64,000 bases of DNA from Corbicula japonica (GCA_038501625.1 JAZAYU010000037.1:5208001-5272000), one strand, 5' to 3'. Shown: positions 22,670 through 34,800, numbered from the stretch's first letter. The notes: a model not told the origin generated them from the sequence alone. Numbers and translations are program-made.

Positions 22670-24561
22670 TTAAAACAAAATGAGCTCTTCCAGCTGTTGT
22701 ATCCTTCTACAAACTGGCTTCTGTACTTCGTCATCTAGCGCACAACTCTCTATTAGACTTTCTTTTTGTAAACACACACACAACTTTCTGTACGTCAAAA
22801 ATATTATAATTCAGGGTAAAATTTTTTTATGCGGATTTGTTAGATAAAACCTGAAACGCGTTTAATGGTAAAATGTCCAAGCTTTTTAACATTTAAATGT
22901 TTTTCAGGAGTTACTCATTCACACCCGATTAAATTTGCAATACTTGCAGCACGCTTTTAACAAAACATTGGTACATCAAAGAAACTGAAAATTAATATGT
23001 ATTCATTTTCCAATGCAAGAGCTCGTTGACGTTGTGTAGGATGGATTAGAAATTAGAAAAATGGACATCTGTTTCAGATTCTAGAAGGGATTTCAGTCTC
23101 TTTCTAAATTCTGGTGTTCCTAACATCTCATCATCCAAGATTTCTGGAATGTTTATCCGGATAGGGCAAGTGTGAGGTTGGTGCACCCTAGAACCTGGTT
23201 TAAACCCCCAGTGGCAATTTGATTTGCCACTGACCGTTCCAAGGCGGTAACCCCTCGGGTTCTCATTTTTGTTAATTGTTAGTGGTGTCTCTTTTGAAAC
23301 TGATCATTTTATTAACCATGCTCTCTCCCTCTCTTCTTCTTGACTGTGTGGGGAGGCTGTTTTTTCTGAATGTGGTGATTCCTGATATGCATATTTCACC
23401 TTTCTATCGCCTGTTCTACAGAAAAACGTGTACATGTACTAAAGTAAAAAAGTAAAGAATATTGGCAGATGCTTTCGTAAATCTCATACAGACTGTCAAT
23501 TTCTTCGCTATACTCTGCAGCCGTAGCCTGTAATGCCTCCAAACTGCTGTAAACTCCGATTGCACTTTCTACTAATTGAGAGTTCACTTTGTGATCTTCA
23601 ATCAAATTAGCAAAGTCCAGAACCTCTTGACAAGAGCCATAGCGAACAGACCCAATAACAAGTAAATGATAGTAAATATCAACAGTTTTACCGAGGACAT
23701 GCCGTTGTCACAGAAATCTTGGATCTCGTTGTACAAACATTTCAAGGAAGTCCCACCAAGCGCATCCTTACATGTCTCCCGTTCTGAGGAATAGCAGAAC
23801 GCGAAACATTTCTGTAGAATATGAACCAGACCTTGGTTGGTGACGACTTGCGCAAACATCAGAGAAATTTGGTGCACTATTTCCTGCGATGCGTTTTCTA
23901 TGATGTTCTTTTCCGGAATAAAATAGTCCGGCAAATTTCCGTTCCGTAAGTGCTGAACAAAATTCTCTAAAACGTCTTTTATGTCGATTGTTAAATTGCC
24001 CCAGTTGTTTTTAGTCTCACGAAGCCAGAGAAACGAAGTTTTAAGCTCATAAGATGACACAACTTTGCTGTTTTTGAGACTCGGTTTGCGCTTTAGAACG
24101 TTTTGAAGAACCAATTTTAGAATTAACTTGGATACAATAGCTGCTTGTCGTTGTTGAAATGTTAAAGATTGTAACAAAATAATTTCAGCTCCAGAGAAAG
24201 AAATTCGCCATTCCTTTCGCTTGTTGACTGAAGAGCTTTCTTTGTGTGGCACAGGTACAATGTGGCAGTCGGAGCGGACGCATTCCTGGAGTAGTTCTGC
24301 AGATGGCCATCCACCCGGCCTCGGACGGCTTGTCCAGTTTCTTGCTATGGAGGGCCATTTCATCAGTTTTACTGCAGGAACAATGTCATGACTAACAAAA
24401 TCTCTCATTCTGACGTTTTCCATTTTGGTAACCGCAGGACCTTTAAGTTGAAATTAAAAGCATTATTTTGTATGGTTCAAGAATACAGTCGGTAAGCAAG
24501 TGAATCGCTAATACACAACGTTTTTAGTGTATGCCATGCGGCTAAATTCGTGCCCAGTGGT

Positions 24562-24637
<76 letters not shown>

Positions 24638-26487
24638 GGCTCTGTCTAAATTTTCAGTTTTTAGGCGGCTATTTTCCTCGTGCAACATTTTAAAGGGTTT
24701 ATATCTCACAGCCTGTTCTAAAGCTTGCTGGGGCTGTTATTCTGGTTGTGGCAATTCCTGATATGCATATTTCATTTTGTTTATTGGAAAGGGTTTCATT
24801 GAATTTGAAATATAATTGTACTCAGAAAGGAAAATAAACTGTATTGAGTTATTTTATTTAATCTTTTACGGATTCGCAATGTTAAAGATCAATTAAAACA
24901 AGATGTGAAGAAGTAAAATATCTTACCAAATCGCTTATCTCCCCTCGCTGGAAACTTATTCTTTCTTCCGGTTAATCGGTTCCTGATTTCTTGTTGATCG
25001 ATTATTTGATTCCTAAACTTCTTAAATCCCTTTCCAGATATGATTTTCTTTCCTTTCCCCCTTCCCTTGTGTAAGCGTACATACCCTGGATGATTGGAAA
25101 AGTTTTCGTTCATGTAATTATGACTGGTGAAGCTGTCTGTGGATTCCACAGCACATGTGGAAGGGTCCACAATCAACACATCTACATCAGAGTCACACAC
25201 TCTCCCCATGGAAGTCGAGTCAGTAGGATATCTCCAGTGATTAGGGTTGAACGTTATAAAACTGAGTTTGGAAACCAGTCTCAAATCTCAAGCATCTGAT
25301 TGGCTGAAATGGCGACTGGTCGCCATTTCAGCCAATCAGATGCTTGAGATTTGAGACTGGATTCCATGCTCTGTTTTATAACCTTGGGCATAGGTGTCAT
25401 GTTCTGCATCAAACTTCCTAAAATAAAACAAAACGCATTTGTTCTGTCGCTCAGAGCCATGTTTACCCCAAAAAATGTTTCCGGTTCCGGCGGATAAACA
25501 AAGATTCGGTTCAGAAGATATCGTTGCCAAACTTCTTACAAAAAACACGAAGCGTTGAGTATGTTCAGATAGATCGCGAAATATCAAGTTCCAAAACTGT
25601 TGGCGATTTGGCAAAGAATTGTCTTCGACCATTGAGGCAAAACAAAATCATGGTCGCCATTTCAGTCAATCAGATGCTTGAGGTTTGAGATTGGTTTCCA
25701 GAACCCGCCCTCTGGCTTTGCAATGCTATTAGCTTCGTATGTTTTATATGTTTGTGTGCTTTTGCATGCAACATTGTTGAGCCGATAAGTGGGTTGGAGT
25801 TGTTTCACCAAGACAACTTGTACTTGTTTTGTGTTATGAGAACCTGTTGGGGCAAGTGTGAGGTTGGTGCACCATAGAACCTGGTTTAAACCCCCAGTGG
25901 CAATTTGATTTGCCACTGACCAAGGCGATAACTCCTTGGGTTCTCATTTTTGTTTATTGTTGGTGGTGTCTTTTTTGAAACTGATCATTTTATTAATTAT
26001 GCTCTCTCCCTCTCTTCTTCTTGACTGCGTGGGGAGGCTGTTTTTTCTGAATGTGGCGATTCCTGATATGCATATTTCACCTTTTTTCCATTCTCAGTTT
26101 TATAACCTTGGGGCCTGGTGTAGCGAGATTGTCTCAGTCAATGTTCGGTATTTATTCTGAAATACATCAAAAGTTATTTTTTAACTTTTAGGGCCATTTG
26201 AATAATTTACATAACAGTAAATCTTCATCCAGTTGTTACCTGTGTAATAAAATGACAAAATTCGTTTTACTGATATTCTGAAGTTTGGACTCGAAATTCT
26301 TGTAAAGTTTATCGTTTCTATATCGTTTGTTGAATATGATGTGCCTAGAGGTTTCTACATAATTCATCATAACGCTGCAAATAGCTCTTATCCCGGCGTC
26401 AAACCATCCCTCTTGGTCCTGAACATCCGTCTGTGTGCTCTCAAATGGCTTTAAATTGTCAGTCCGTTTTTGGTTCAAAACACAAAC
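22670..26487 (-). CDS. MAB21/cGAS-like nucleotidyltransferase (3' four exons, one-base frameshift)
   Basis: Exons on the minus strand: 26487-26240, 25231-24927, 24440-23400 and 22787-22670, with phase-compatible GT-AG junctions. The first carries the helical N-lobe (AGIRAICSVMMNYVE). The second holds the nucleotidyltransferase active site, DSTSMGRVCDSDVDVLIVDP, with the DxD acid pair, and HPGYVRL. The third opens with GPAVT, has the likely third Asp in SHDIVPAVKL, and then the MAB21 C-terminal signatures PGGWPS, DCHIVPVPHKES, EWRISFSGAE and ELKTSFLWLRE. The fourth ends EELILF-stop. This family (cGAS, cGLRs, MAB21L) includes pattern receptors that make cyclic dinucleotides. Oddities: the usual Gly-Ser before the acid pair reads Asp-Ser. 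One base appears to be missing near 23690-23710, so the uncorrected frame stops at about 23602 after a hydrophobic segment, while the other frame continues with MAB21-like sequence. An N-terminal exon or start codon upstream of 26487 was not found. The family call is firm; activity is uncertain. Confidence 0.85.
23170..23399 (+). repeat. family A dispersed repeat abutting an exon
   Basis: A well-preserved 3' two-thirds of family A: GAGGTTGGTGCACC, AACCCCCAGTGGCAATTTGA, AAGGCGGTAACCCC, GGGGAGGCTGTTTTTTCTGA, and ending GATATGCATATTTCACC. Its last bases, read on the minus strand as GGTGAAATATGC, are the splice donor of exon 24440-23400. Confidence 0.9.
24560..24645 (+). repeat. TC microsatellite
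   Basis: A (TC)n tract with TCCC and TGTG interruptions, in the intron between exons 25231-24927 and 24440-23400 of the MAB21-like gene. Confidence 0.95.
24690..24785 (+). repeat. family A repeat, 3' fragment
   Basis: It contains GGGGCTGTTATTCTGGTTGT and ATTCCTGATATGCATATTTC, the family A 3' end. Confidence 0.7.
25245..25391. repeat. family C palindromic element (near-perfect)
   Basis: Arms such as CTCAAATCTCAAGCATCTGA / TCAGATGCTTGAGATTTGAG and GGCTGAAATGGCGACTGGT / CGCCATTTCAGCC pair nearly perfectly about 25317. It ends only about 15 bases upstream, in gene direction, of the splice acceptor for exon 25231-24927. Confidence 0.9.
25645..26115 (+). repeat. family A full-length copy flanked by family C pieces
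   Basis: About 25715-26090 is the most complete family A copy: CTTTGCAATGCTATTAGCTT, TTGCATGCAACATTGTTGAG, TTCACCAAGACAACTTGTAC, GAACCTGGTTTAAACCCCC, and the GATATGCATATTTCACC end. Half of a family C palindrome precedes it (CAATCAGATGCTTGAG) and the other outer end follows it (CAGTTTTATAACCTTGGGG). Family A seems to have inserted into family C here. Confidence 0.8.
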
Positions 26488-27470
26488 CTATGCTTTCAAA
26501 AGCTTAATATATTCATCTATCTTGTGTAAAGTACTTTCGGTTTTGGCGGACGCTCACTACTGACCTTTAAAGTTTTTTAAGAAGAGGACTATCGCGATTT
26601 AGCTTATAAATATAACAATACCAACAATATATTTTAACCAAAATATGGATATGTAAAATATGTGAAATATCAGATTTTGACATTTCAATAGTTTATACGT
26701 GATAAATTAACCCTACCTTTCGACTGTAAAGTACTTCTACTTTCGGCATACATCTACATTCCTCCATATTGAAATGTTATGTCTGCTTTTAAACTGGAAA
26801 GTAACACTTCAATGATTTGCATTCAAATTATTTTAATTTAATGTTATTCCATCGTGGTATAGATCTAATCAAACATCCACCGCAGTTTAACGACCAACAA
26901 ACGTTACTTCCTGATATTGATATTTCTTTTTAAGTCTTATATTAGTAATATGAAATATGACAAGATCTAATTTTTATGCTAAATTTTGCTCACCTTATTC
27001 AAAATAATTTACTATGGCTCATTGTCAAATCAGAATTGATATTTAGCGTCTTCAAATGCATATAACTTAACATTTTTTGCAAACTAGATATAACAAGACT
27101 ATGACCTTGTCGATGCCCTGCCTGCTTATGCTGGAACATGTAGTTATTCTTGTGCATTACGTTTAAGATACTTAATAATTCAAACATTTTGGTTAACACG
27201 TGGCCACTCAAATTTTTCATGAGCCACACGAATATTGTTAGTTAAAATTTACTGAGGGATCGGCAGACCTTCTGTTTGGCTTTTACTAGCAACTAGATCT
27301 ATATGAAAAGTAGAGTTCATTATTAGATAACATACATGTAGACTGACGCAAAGGAAGAACCATTTTGATTTGAGATTCTTTGTGTGTGATTCTTCTAATG
27401 ATGATAGTATACTATTTTAGTAAATATTTTATCATTAGAACTACTTTTCGGCGGTAGTTAGGCCTGCAGT
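26488..27470. other. AT-rich stretch upstream of the MAB21-like exons
   Basis: The gene's start should lie here or further right, but no convincing first exon or promoter can be recognised. Confidence 0.4.
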
Positions 27471-27479
27471 TTGTCAAGA

Positions 27480-30400
27480 GTCAGAAAACTGGTAACTCTG
27501 GGTCTTTGAACCAAAATCCGAAAACGTCCCTAACAGCCCCTGTATTGCAATGAGTCGAATAAACGTAGTAGTCGTGTGCGGTGGAATGTTGGCGAGTTCG
27601 AGCATTGTTTTTAATCCTTTGCAATACATGGATGATAAAATTTAGGAGCAATTGCTCGAGCAAGACCTTGCCCACATACCAGCGAGGTCTGAAAGATGTC
27701 AGAGCATAAATCGAATTGTCTTAAAAAGCGTAATAAAACATTAAAAATTTTATATACAGCATAAAGAGACTTAGTACCAGAGGGTTCCAGCCAACAGAAA
27801 TACGGTACATCAGCTGGAGCCGGACCCTGGCCAGATTAGCTGTATGCTCGCCATTCATCCAGGACCACTAAGTTTGTTCGCCTCATGCAATACAGGGGCT
27901 GTCATTCGAGGTTTCAAGATATGTAAGTTTTCGATTGATTAAAATATATAAATGTAGATACTGCATTGCCGTGATCTCCGTTTCGACAGTACCACCGGGC
28001 TAAAGACGTCCTGCGTCGGATTTAGGAGCATATGTTTGAGTAGTTACTCGCTCACACACCAACTAGGATTAAAAGACTTCTAACCAAAATTCTAATTTTC
28101 TTCAAAATTAAATGCGTATCAAAAAATTATTTTTGTTTTGTTTATACAGCATAAAGGGACTTCGGTTCCTAAAGTACCAGCCACCGGAAATTAGATCAGA
28201 CAGTTTGGGCCGCACCCTGGCCAGAGTAGCTGCGCGTTTTCTCACATGAAACAATATTTGCCGCAAAGAGATATCTGGAAAGGGTGTATCAGCGAAACAA
28301 AAAAAACTGTGTTCATTCGGTTTGTGTAACCTATGAAAAAATATCGTTGTTATCTCCCCTGCATTGCAAAGTATCGATCACAATGATGCTCGAGCTCGAC
28401 ATCCATCCAGTGCACACGACCATTACGTTTGTTTGCTTTATTGCGATACAGGGATTTGAAGAAGGGGAAGTGTTCGGTTTTTTGGTTTAAAGTAAAACAT
28501 TTAATGCTTTGACGTGGCTGCTTTTTAACAGTATTAAAGGCGTGTCCTATGCCAGAAATTAAGCTGCATTTGTTCAAAAGGATTTTGCCCGGATTACAGC
28601 GAGGATTGAAAGATTTAGGAGCAATAATAGAATTTTCTTGAAAATCAAATGGATAAAATGATATATTACTTAATAATATACCTTTCAACCTGCCTTAACA
28701 TGCACCTGCATTTAACAGCCACCTGCTTTAAACATCCATCTTGAACATGTCCTTAATTGACCTTTTGTTCATCGTTTTACATGTCTTAAATAGCCACCTG
28801 TGTTAAGCAGCCATATTTGTCACTCCCAAGGCTGGCTGTTTAAAACAGGTTTGACTGTATATATTCGGCCTGTGGGGACTCCGGATCGTACATGTGAGTT
28901 CCAGCCTCCGGAAATTATTCCATCAGCTAAGGCCGACCCTGCCCTGAGTAGCTACTTGTTTTCTCAGATTAAAGATGCATGCATAGGGAATATCAAAAAT
29001 TTAAAAAAAACACGGTGTTCATTCGCCCTGCGTTACTCCTCAAAATATAGTGTTGTTATCTCCCCTGTATAGAAGGATCCGAAACTAGACAATGCTCGAG
29101 CTTGACCAATACTGATTGCACTTTAGCGGCTAGTGTTTAAAAGTGTTAAGATACGGAAGTTTTCGGTTTTGTATTAAATATTTATATAGAGTTAATAGTG
29201 CATTGCCGAGAGTGCCGTTCCGAAAGTAACACCGGGTTCTAGACAATTTCTGAGCCAGAAAATTTGTTTCATTTGCTCTAGTAGTACCTTGCCCACATAC
29301 CACCGAGAACTGATAGATGTCAGTGCAAAAATAGTTTTTTTTCTAAAATGCATAACATTAAGTTACATTATAAACACGACTTATAGGGACTTCGGTTCGT
29401 GCGGTACAAGTGTGTTCCAGCCACCGGAATTAAGCCTGTCTCACACAGAACACGGTTGGGCACACAGTTCCAATACGGTATACTCGGTTATACACGGGTT
29501 GACTGGTACGAGTATTGAGCTCCAATCGTGCCTGGGGATGAGTTAGTACGATTTAGACTCGAATGAAGCACGAGTATGTACGAACAAAGCACGGATATAC
29601 TCGGTCAAGCAAGGTTTGTCACGGTTTGAACACGATTTGCAAACGATTTTCATACGATTGTTGTACGGTCCCATGTATGGTCTAGTACGGTCTGATACGG
29701 CCTAGTACGACTAAACAGTCACGACTTTTACTCGATTAACTGGACATTTACAGGGTTTACCTACGGCCCCACCGATTTTTCTTCGAGTTATATTCCATAC
29801 GATTTATTTACGATATTGACAGGGTTGAGCTCACTCGTGAAGTGGACTTCATGTGCGGTTGTATATAGGGTCTCGTACGGTCTCACACGGTCTCTCACGG
29901 TCTTGTACGATCACTATTACGATCATACACGGGCATGGCACCCGTGCCAGTTTTTTTAAAAGTTTCAAAAATCATACACGGCTTTCACGGATACACTCGA
30001 ATTGCCCGAGTGTAACTCGGATAAGGCCACGGTTGGTTCGGTTGTGTGTACGGTTTACACGCGTGGCCAACCGTATAAGCCGTGTGTTCTGTGTGAGACA
30101 GGCTTTAGGGTTCACCTGCTGGTGTAGGAACCTGGTCAGAGTAGTTTCGTGTTTTTTTTCCCGATGAATCAACGTAGGGTATATCAGAGATACAAAACTT
30201 AGGGTGTTCATATACTCTGCGTAACTTCGGATAACATATCGTTGTTATCTCCCCTGTATTGCAAACGAACCAAATGCGTCTCGCATGTATCCGGTGCACA
30301 CGATCCCTACTTGTGCGCCTTATTGCAATACAGAAGCTGTTGTTTCCAGGTTTGATGATGGGGAAGTATTTTGGGGTTTTACATAATGATTTAGCATAAA

Positions 30401-30690
30401 TATTGCAGAGCCGTTACTTCTGTTCCGACTCTACCTCCAGGTTCTAGACATGTCCTGGGCATGTAATTTACGTGCATTTCGTCGAGTAGGACCTCGCAAA
30501 CTTTTCAGCCAGAACTGTGTCAGAGCAAACATCGAATTTTCTTCAAAATTTTAATGCACAACAAACATTACTTTGTATTATGAAAACGGCATTTCGAAAT
30601 TCGGTTCGTTTGGCACCGGAAATTAGGCCTATCAACTGGGCCGGAGCACATCATTCAACCGGATCTAGTGAATGTCATGGGTCTTCCGAC
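27480..30690 (+). repeat. tandem array of about 530-bp units (about five diverged copies)
   Basis: Recurrent blocks in constant order: CCTTGCCCACATACC with TTTTCTTCAAAAT; AGGGACTTCGGTTC; CCAGCCACCGGAA; CTGGCCAGAGTAGCT; and GTTGTTATCTCCCCTGTATT. The first block recurs near 27665, 28055, 28585, 29287 and 30490. The last interval exceeds the usual spacing by the length of the inserted element at 29433-30104. Units are diverged, so the array is old. Open frames within it match no known protein. Confidence 0.85.
29433..30104. mobile_element. PIF/Harbinger-type MITE with TTA target duplication
   Basis: The terminal inverted repeat AGCCTGTCTCACACAGAAC is near-identical at both ends. TTA flanks both sides (29430-29432 and 30105-30107). 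It interrupts one unit of the tandem array exactly after CCACCGGAA, where a sister unit reads CCACCGGAAATTAGATCAG without insertion. A three-base TWA duplication is the Harbinger hallmark. The interior is not a transposase: it is almost wholly degenerate ACGGTC / ACGATT / ACGAGT-like words spaced about 10-11 bases. Confidence 0.88.
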
Positions 30691-31859
30691 GACATTCGTA
30701 TACATGTGAATTCATGTGCGTTTTTGTTAACAGTGACTATTTGCCTGATATTACATGTTTCTCAGTATCCTCTCAGAATCAGAAAGAATTATACATATTT
30801 CCTATTTGAAAAGTGGCTCGGCGAAATCATGGCGTACACAAGATATTATTCATCGAGAAATTTTAGAAAAATGTACATCTTGACAAAATGATCATTTAAT
30901 GAATTGGCCCTATAAATTTGTTTTATTTGTAAACCTGAAATATTTGAAATATTCCATGATATTCTGACGTCTACATAAAAAATGCATACATGTATACACG
31001 GAACTGGCGTCGGATGACCCACGGAATTTACCAGATTCGGTTAAACGATGTGAGTGTGGGTGTGTGATTTCTCAGACGAAACAACGTTTGGTTGCATCTG
31101 CTTATTTCATACGTGTTAAATATCAAATTAATGTGTTTTATTTCAATTCTATGTTCAAGAGCATTGGCCAAAATATTTCACTTGTAGATTTCTGTGTGCA
31201 CATTTCTGTTTCTCGTACTCGCAACTGAAATGATACATACAAAGATAATAAATGAAGGAATACAAGAAATGGTCATGTTCATGGTTTCCATAGTCACCTC
31301 CGTCGTTGAAACTGTTGTTATTTGTATTTGTTCTAAATAAGGAACATTAATTTATAAATACTTCTTTTATTATGTTACCCTCATCAACTCAAATATATAC
31401 TATTTCGTAAAAATATTTCACTACTTCTATTGTTACATTTTGACACCTAGGTTAAAAATTCAAATTGTTCAATTGTTCTGTCTGTAGATATACCTATATA
31501 TTTTACCTTGATATAAGATTTCTTTATGTTAATGTTCTTGTTGTTTTTATATTTATAATGATATTATTTTTTATCTATTTTGAATACAATATTCCTGTCA
31601 AATTCCGGTCAAAAACAAGAAAAGTTGATTTGAAAACTGAGAATCAGTCCTCACGACGTATACTTCTTGCCTACATTTTCGGTGCTAGAGCTTATTTACT
31701 GTACATGTAGTGAAAATCCTACTAGTAGCGTTTCGTCAAACAATTATCTTTAAAAATGAGAATATTTATGTGTGTAGATATACATTTTGTAAGAATTGAA
31801 TCGAACTTTGTATGTATGAAAAACGTTTGGACTGTTTAATGTAAATTATTTAAACTTAC
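30691..31859. other. AT-rich stretch downstream of the Kazal exons
   Basis: The last exon of the Kazal gene should be here or further left, but no Cys-rich exon with good splice sites was found. Confidence 0.4.
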
Positions 31860-34800
31860 AAGTTAGCATAGGTAACATTGTCTGTGCCACAAACTTTTTC
31901 TTTGTCGGCTTTGCAAGTCTCGTGCATCAGTTCTAGGCAGTAGTAGTCCAGGAGCTTATCATGGTTCACGAAGATTGATTCATGGGTGGTGGTGATTGGC
32001 CTAACTGTGGTGACCCCACCTCCAGAACCGCTCGTGACCACATTACCGTAACTTGTGGTAGCCGCGGGGGCAGAAGTCGGCGTGAACTTTATCGATTCGC
32101 AAGATCGTTCGTTAACAATGCGTATAATGGAATCTAAACACTGTGCTTTTAGGATAAAGCATCTAAAATTATAAATCGACATGTTATAGTTTATGTGTTT
32201 TTTGACAACAGCGACAAAACAACATCAACAACAAAATCAATGCATATTAATTTTGCTAAATACTGATAATGGTAACTCTTCAATTTCAAAGTTACATACC
32301 AGCCGTGTTGTTCACGAGTTTAGTACAAAGTTTATTATGAAAGTATGTATTTCTACTTCTGAGTTCTGAGTTATCGCCCTTTGACTCGCTTCAAGAGGCT
32401 GCAAGGAACGACAACTCGGCGTGGAGACTGACACGTAAAGCCTCGGTGTTATCTTTGGAATCTTACAAAGTGGTTCCTTCAACTGTATAATTAAAATAAA
32501 CATATTAAATACTCATATTATTGGCGCAGATTTTGTGCGCCTATATTGTACTTTAAAATTCAGATTATCTCAATTACTTCCTAGAAAGACAAAGAATGCG
32601 AGTACGGTGGCTTAATTTTGCCATACCCATGTTTTCGTTATTTTCTCGCGAAATAACGACAAGCGAAAGACGAAAACAGGAAATAATCTTTATTCTAAAA
32701 AGAAATAAAGAAAAGCCACTTGAAAACACGCAAAGAGAAATTTTGCACTTGGCCACCAGATGGCCTTTAAATATATACAGACAGAACTGTATACATACTC
32801 ATCAAAGATACCATATCTTTATTGATGCAGCAAATTATACGGGCAAAATACATTTTAAGATTTGCTTTAAAATGCTGGAGATCGAAAAAGATACTGTTGA
32901 ACCATCCGCGATCGTGTAACACCATACTAGACTTACACTTGATCAGATCATGAATATTTGTCGTCGTTTAAACATGTGTTTTTTTAACTAGATTGTAAGA
33001 CCAAAAAGAAAATAGGTATGAGGTTAGTTCACGCAAGTTCTAATAAATAAACCGTTTAAAAATCTACACTGTTTTATTATTAAAAGAAAATATAACCTGT
33101 TTTGGTAGTTCTTGCCATCAGTACCACAAATAACATTGACTGGATATCTAGCACTACAGTCCAGCGCGGCCACCCACTTACAGTCCTGAGCCCACACAGC
33201 TGTCAAAACAATGCGAATTTAAAATAATCTTACTAGTAGGATCTTCGCACAATTGTTTAAAGTAAACTTATTACAGAAATGCAAATATAAAATGTTGTTG
33301 TTTTGTTGAGTTTTCTTTCTTTTCTTCTTATATAAAGTCTTAAAGTCTGGTGACGACAATCCACTAAGATGCAAGGGGCTTTCAGCATGTTATGCATCTG
33401 CCATTATGTTATTAGCTCGACTTTTCGAAGAATATGTCAATCTATTCTACTTTCTATTCGTCGGAATCGCTGTCCGCATTGTTTCAGTTTGCGCACCTCA
33501 TTATATCTTACAAGTATTAACTAAGCTTTCAGACTTACACTTGTTCACCAAACACCCCGTGTATAAAAAGACCCTTAACTTTAACTTCCGTTTTGACCTA
33601 TTTACGGTCATATTCGACTTGGAATTTAAGGTTAAATTTTCTGTGCAAGCAGGTACAAGCTCAAATCTTTCATTCTAATAAAACTACATCTTTTGTACAC
33701 TTGTTCGCCAAAACATCTCAAGTATGTTAGCCAAGAACCATAACTTCCATTTGATCCAATAATGTCCCTTTTTCAACTTAGAATTTAAGGTTTAAGTTTG
33801 CATACAAGCCGGTACATTAGTTTTCATACTACAAATACTACAGCTTTGAAACTTTGTACACATCTCAGCATCGAATCTCATATTGATGTACCAAGAACCA
33901 TAACTCTACTTTGCTTTTTTAAAAATAAATTATTGTCTTTTTTCACTTTTTAGACAAATTAATTATGGTTCAAGTTTGTGTGAAAGCTCTTAACTTTTTT
34001 TCCATGATGACAGGTTTGAAACCTCGTATACTAATTCATCGTCATAAAACTGGTAGATATGTCATGTATCATACTTCTAATTTTTATTCTGATTGTACGT
34101 TATTTGTAGAAACGAAAACAACAAAAATGCAATAAGAAGCGGAGGGACTTTCATCGTCTATAAGTTGCACTAAATCTACAATTCAGTAATTAATACCTGT
34201 CACTTATTAGCAGTGAAACTAAGTCCCGGGGTGATCACATTCGAACACGAGATGGGGGGAGGGGGAACCTGATCGGTTCAAAAGTAAGTATTCATTTTTT
34301 TAGTATAAGTGATATCATTAAGCATTTGTTCCAAGATATAAAGCATTAAGCGGGCTGTCTGGACGAGTTGCTTAATTATAGAAAACATACGGTCCGTTCT
34401 AATACCCCAAACCACCCCAAACTACACCAAACCACCCCAAACTACTTCAAATACAAGGCTGCTGTTATTAGTGGTTGTAAATAATGATGAATACTTTATA
34501 ATATGCGTCGAATAATAACTATTTTGCTATGCTGAGCAAAAAACCCCATAAAAAGTTCAATAAATGACATAACTGACCTTAAATAAGTCCGACAGACTGA
34601 CGTCATATAGAAAGTGTGAAATACCCCAAACCACATCTACAGTGTTTTACCAAAAACCACTTGTAATTATAATCAGATTAAAGACGGGTGTACAATGCAT
34701 GACATGTTGCTGAAGTGTAAAAATTCAAATTAAAAAATATATTATTGTATTCATTGTGTATTATTAAATTATGGTTCAAGTATTTCAGTCAGTCAGAAGC

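Noticed and set aside
25336..25632. 98-codon frame (-) with a nearby acceptor-like TTTTATTTTAG
   Set aside because: It lies between family C pieces inside an intron, and the flanking MAB21-like exons already join in phase without it. It could still be an alternative exon, but there is no motif support.
29853..30299. Arg-rich frames of 104 and 79 codons
   Set aside because: They fall on the periodic ACGGTC-type interior of the MITE and follow its base pattern.
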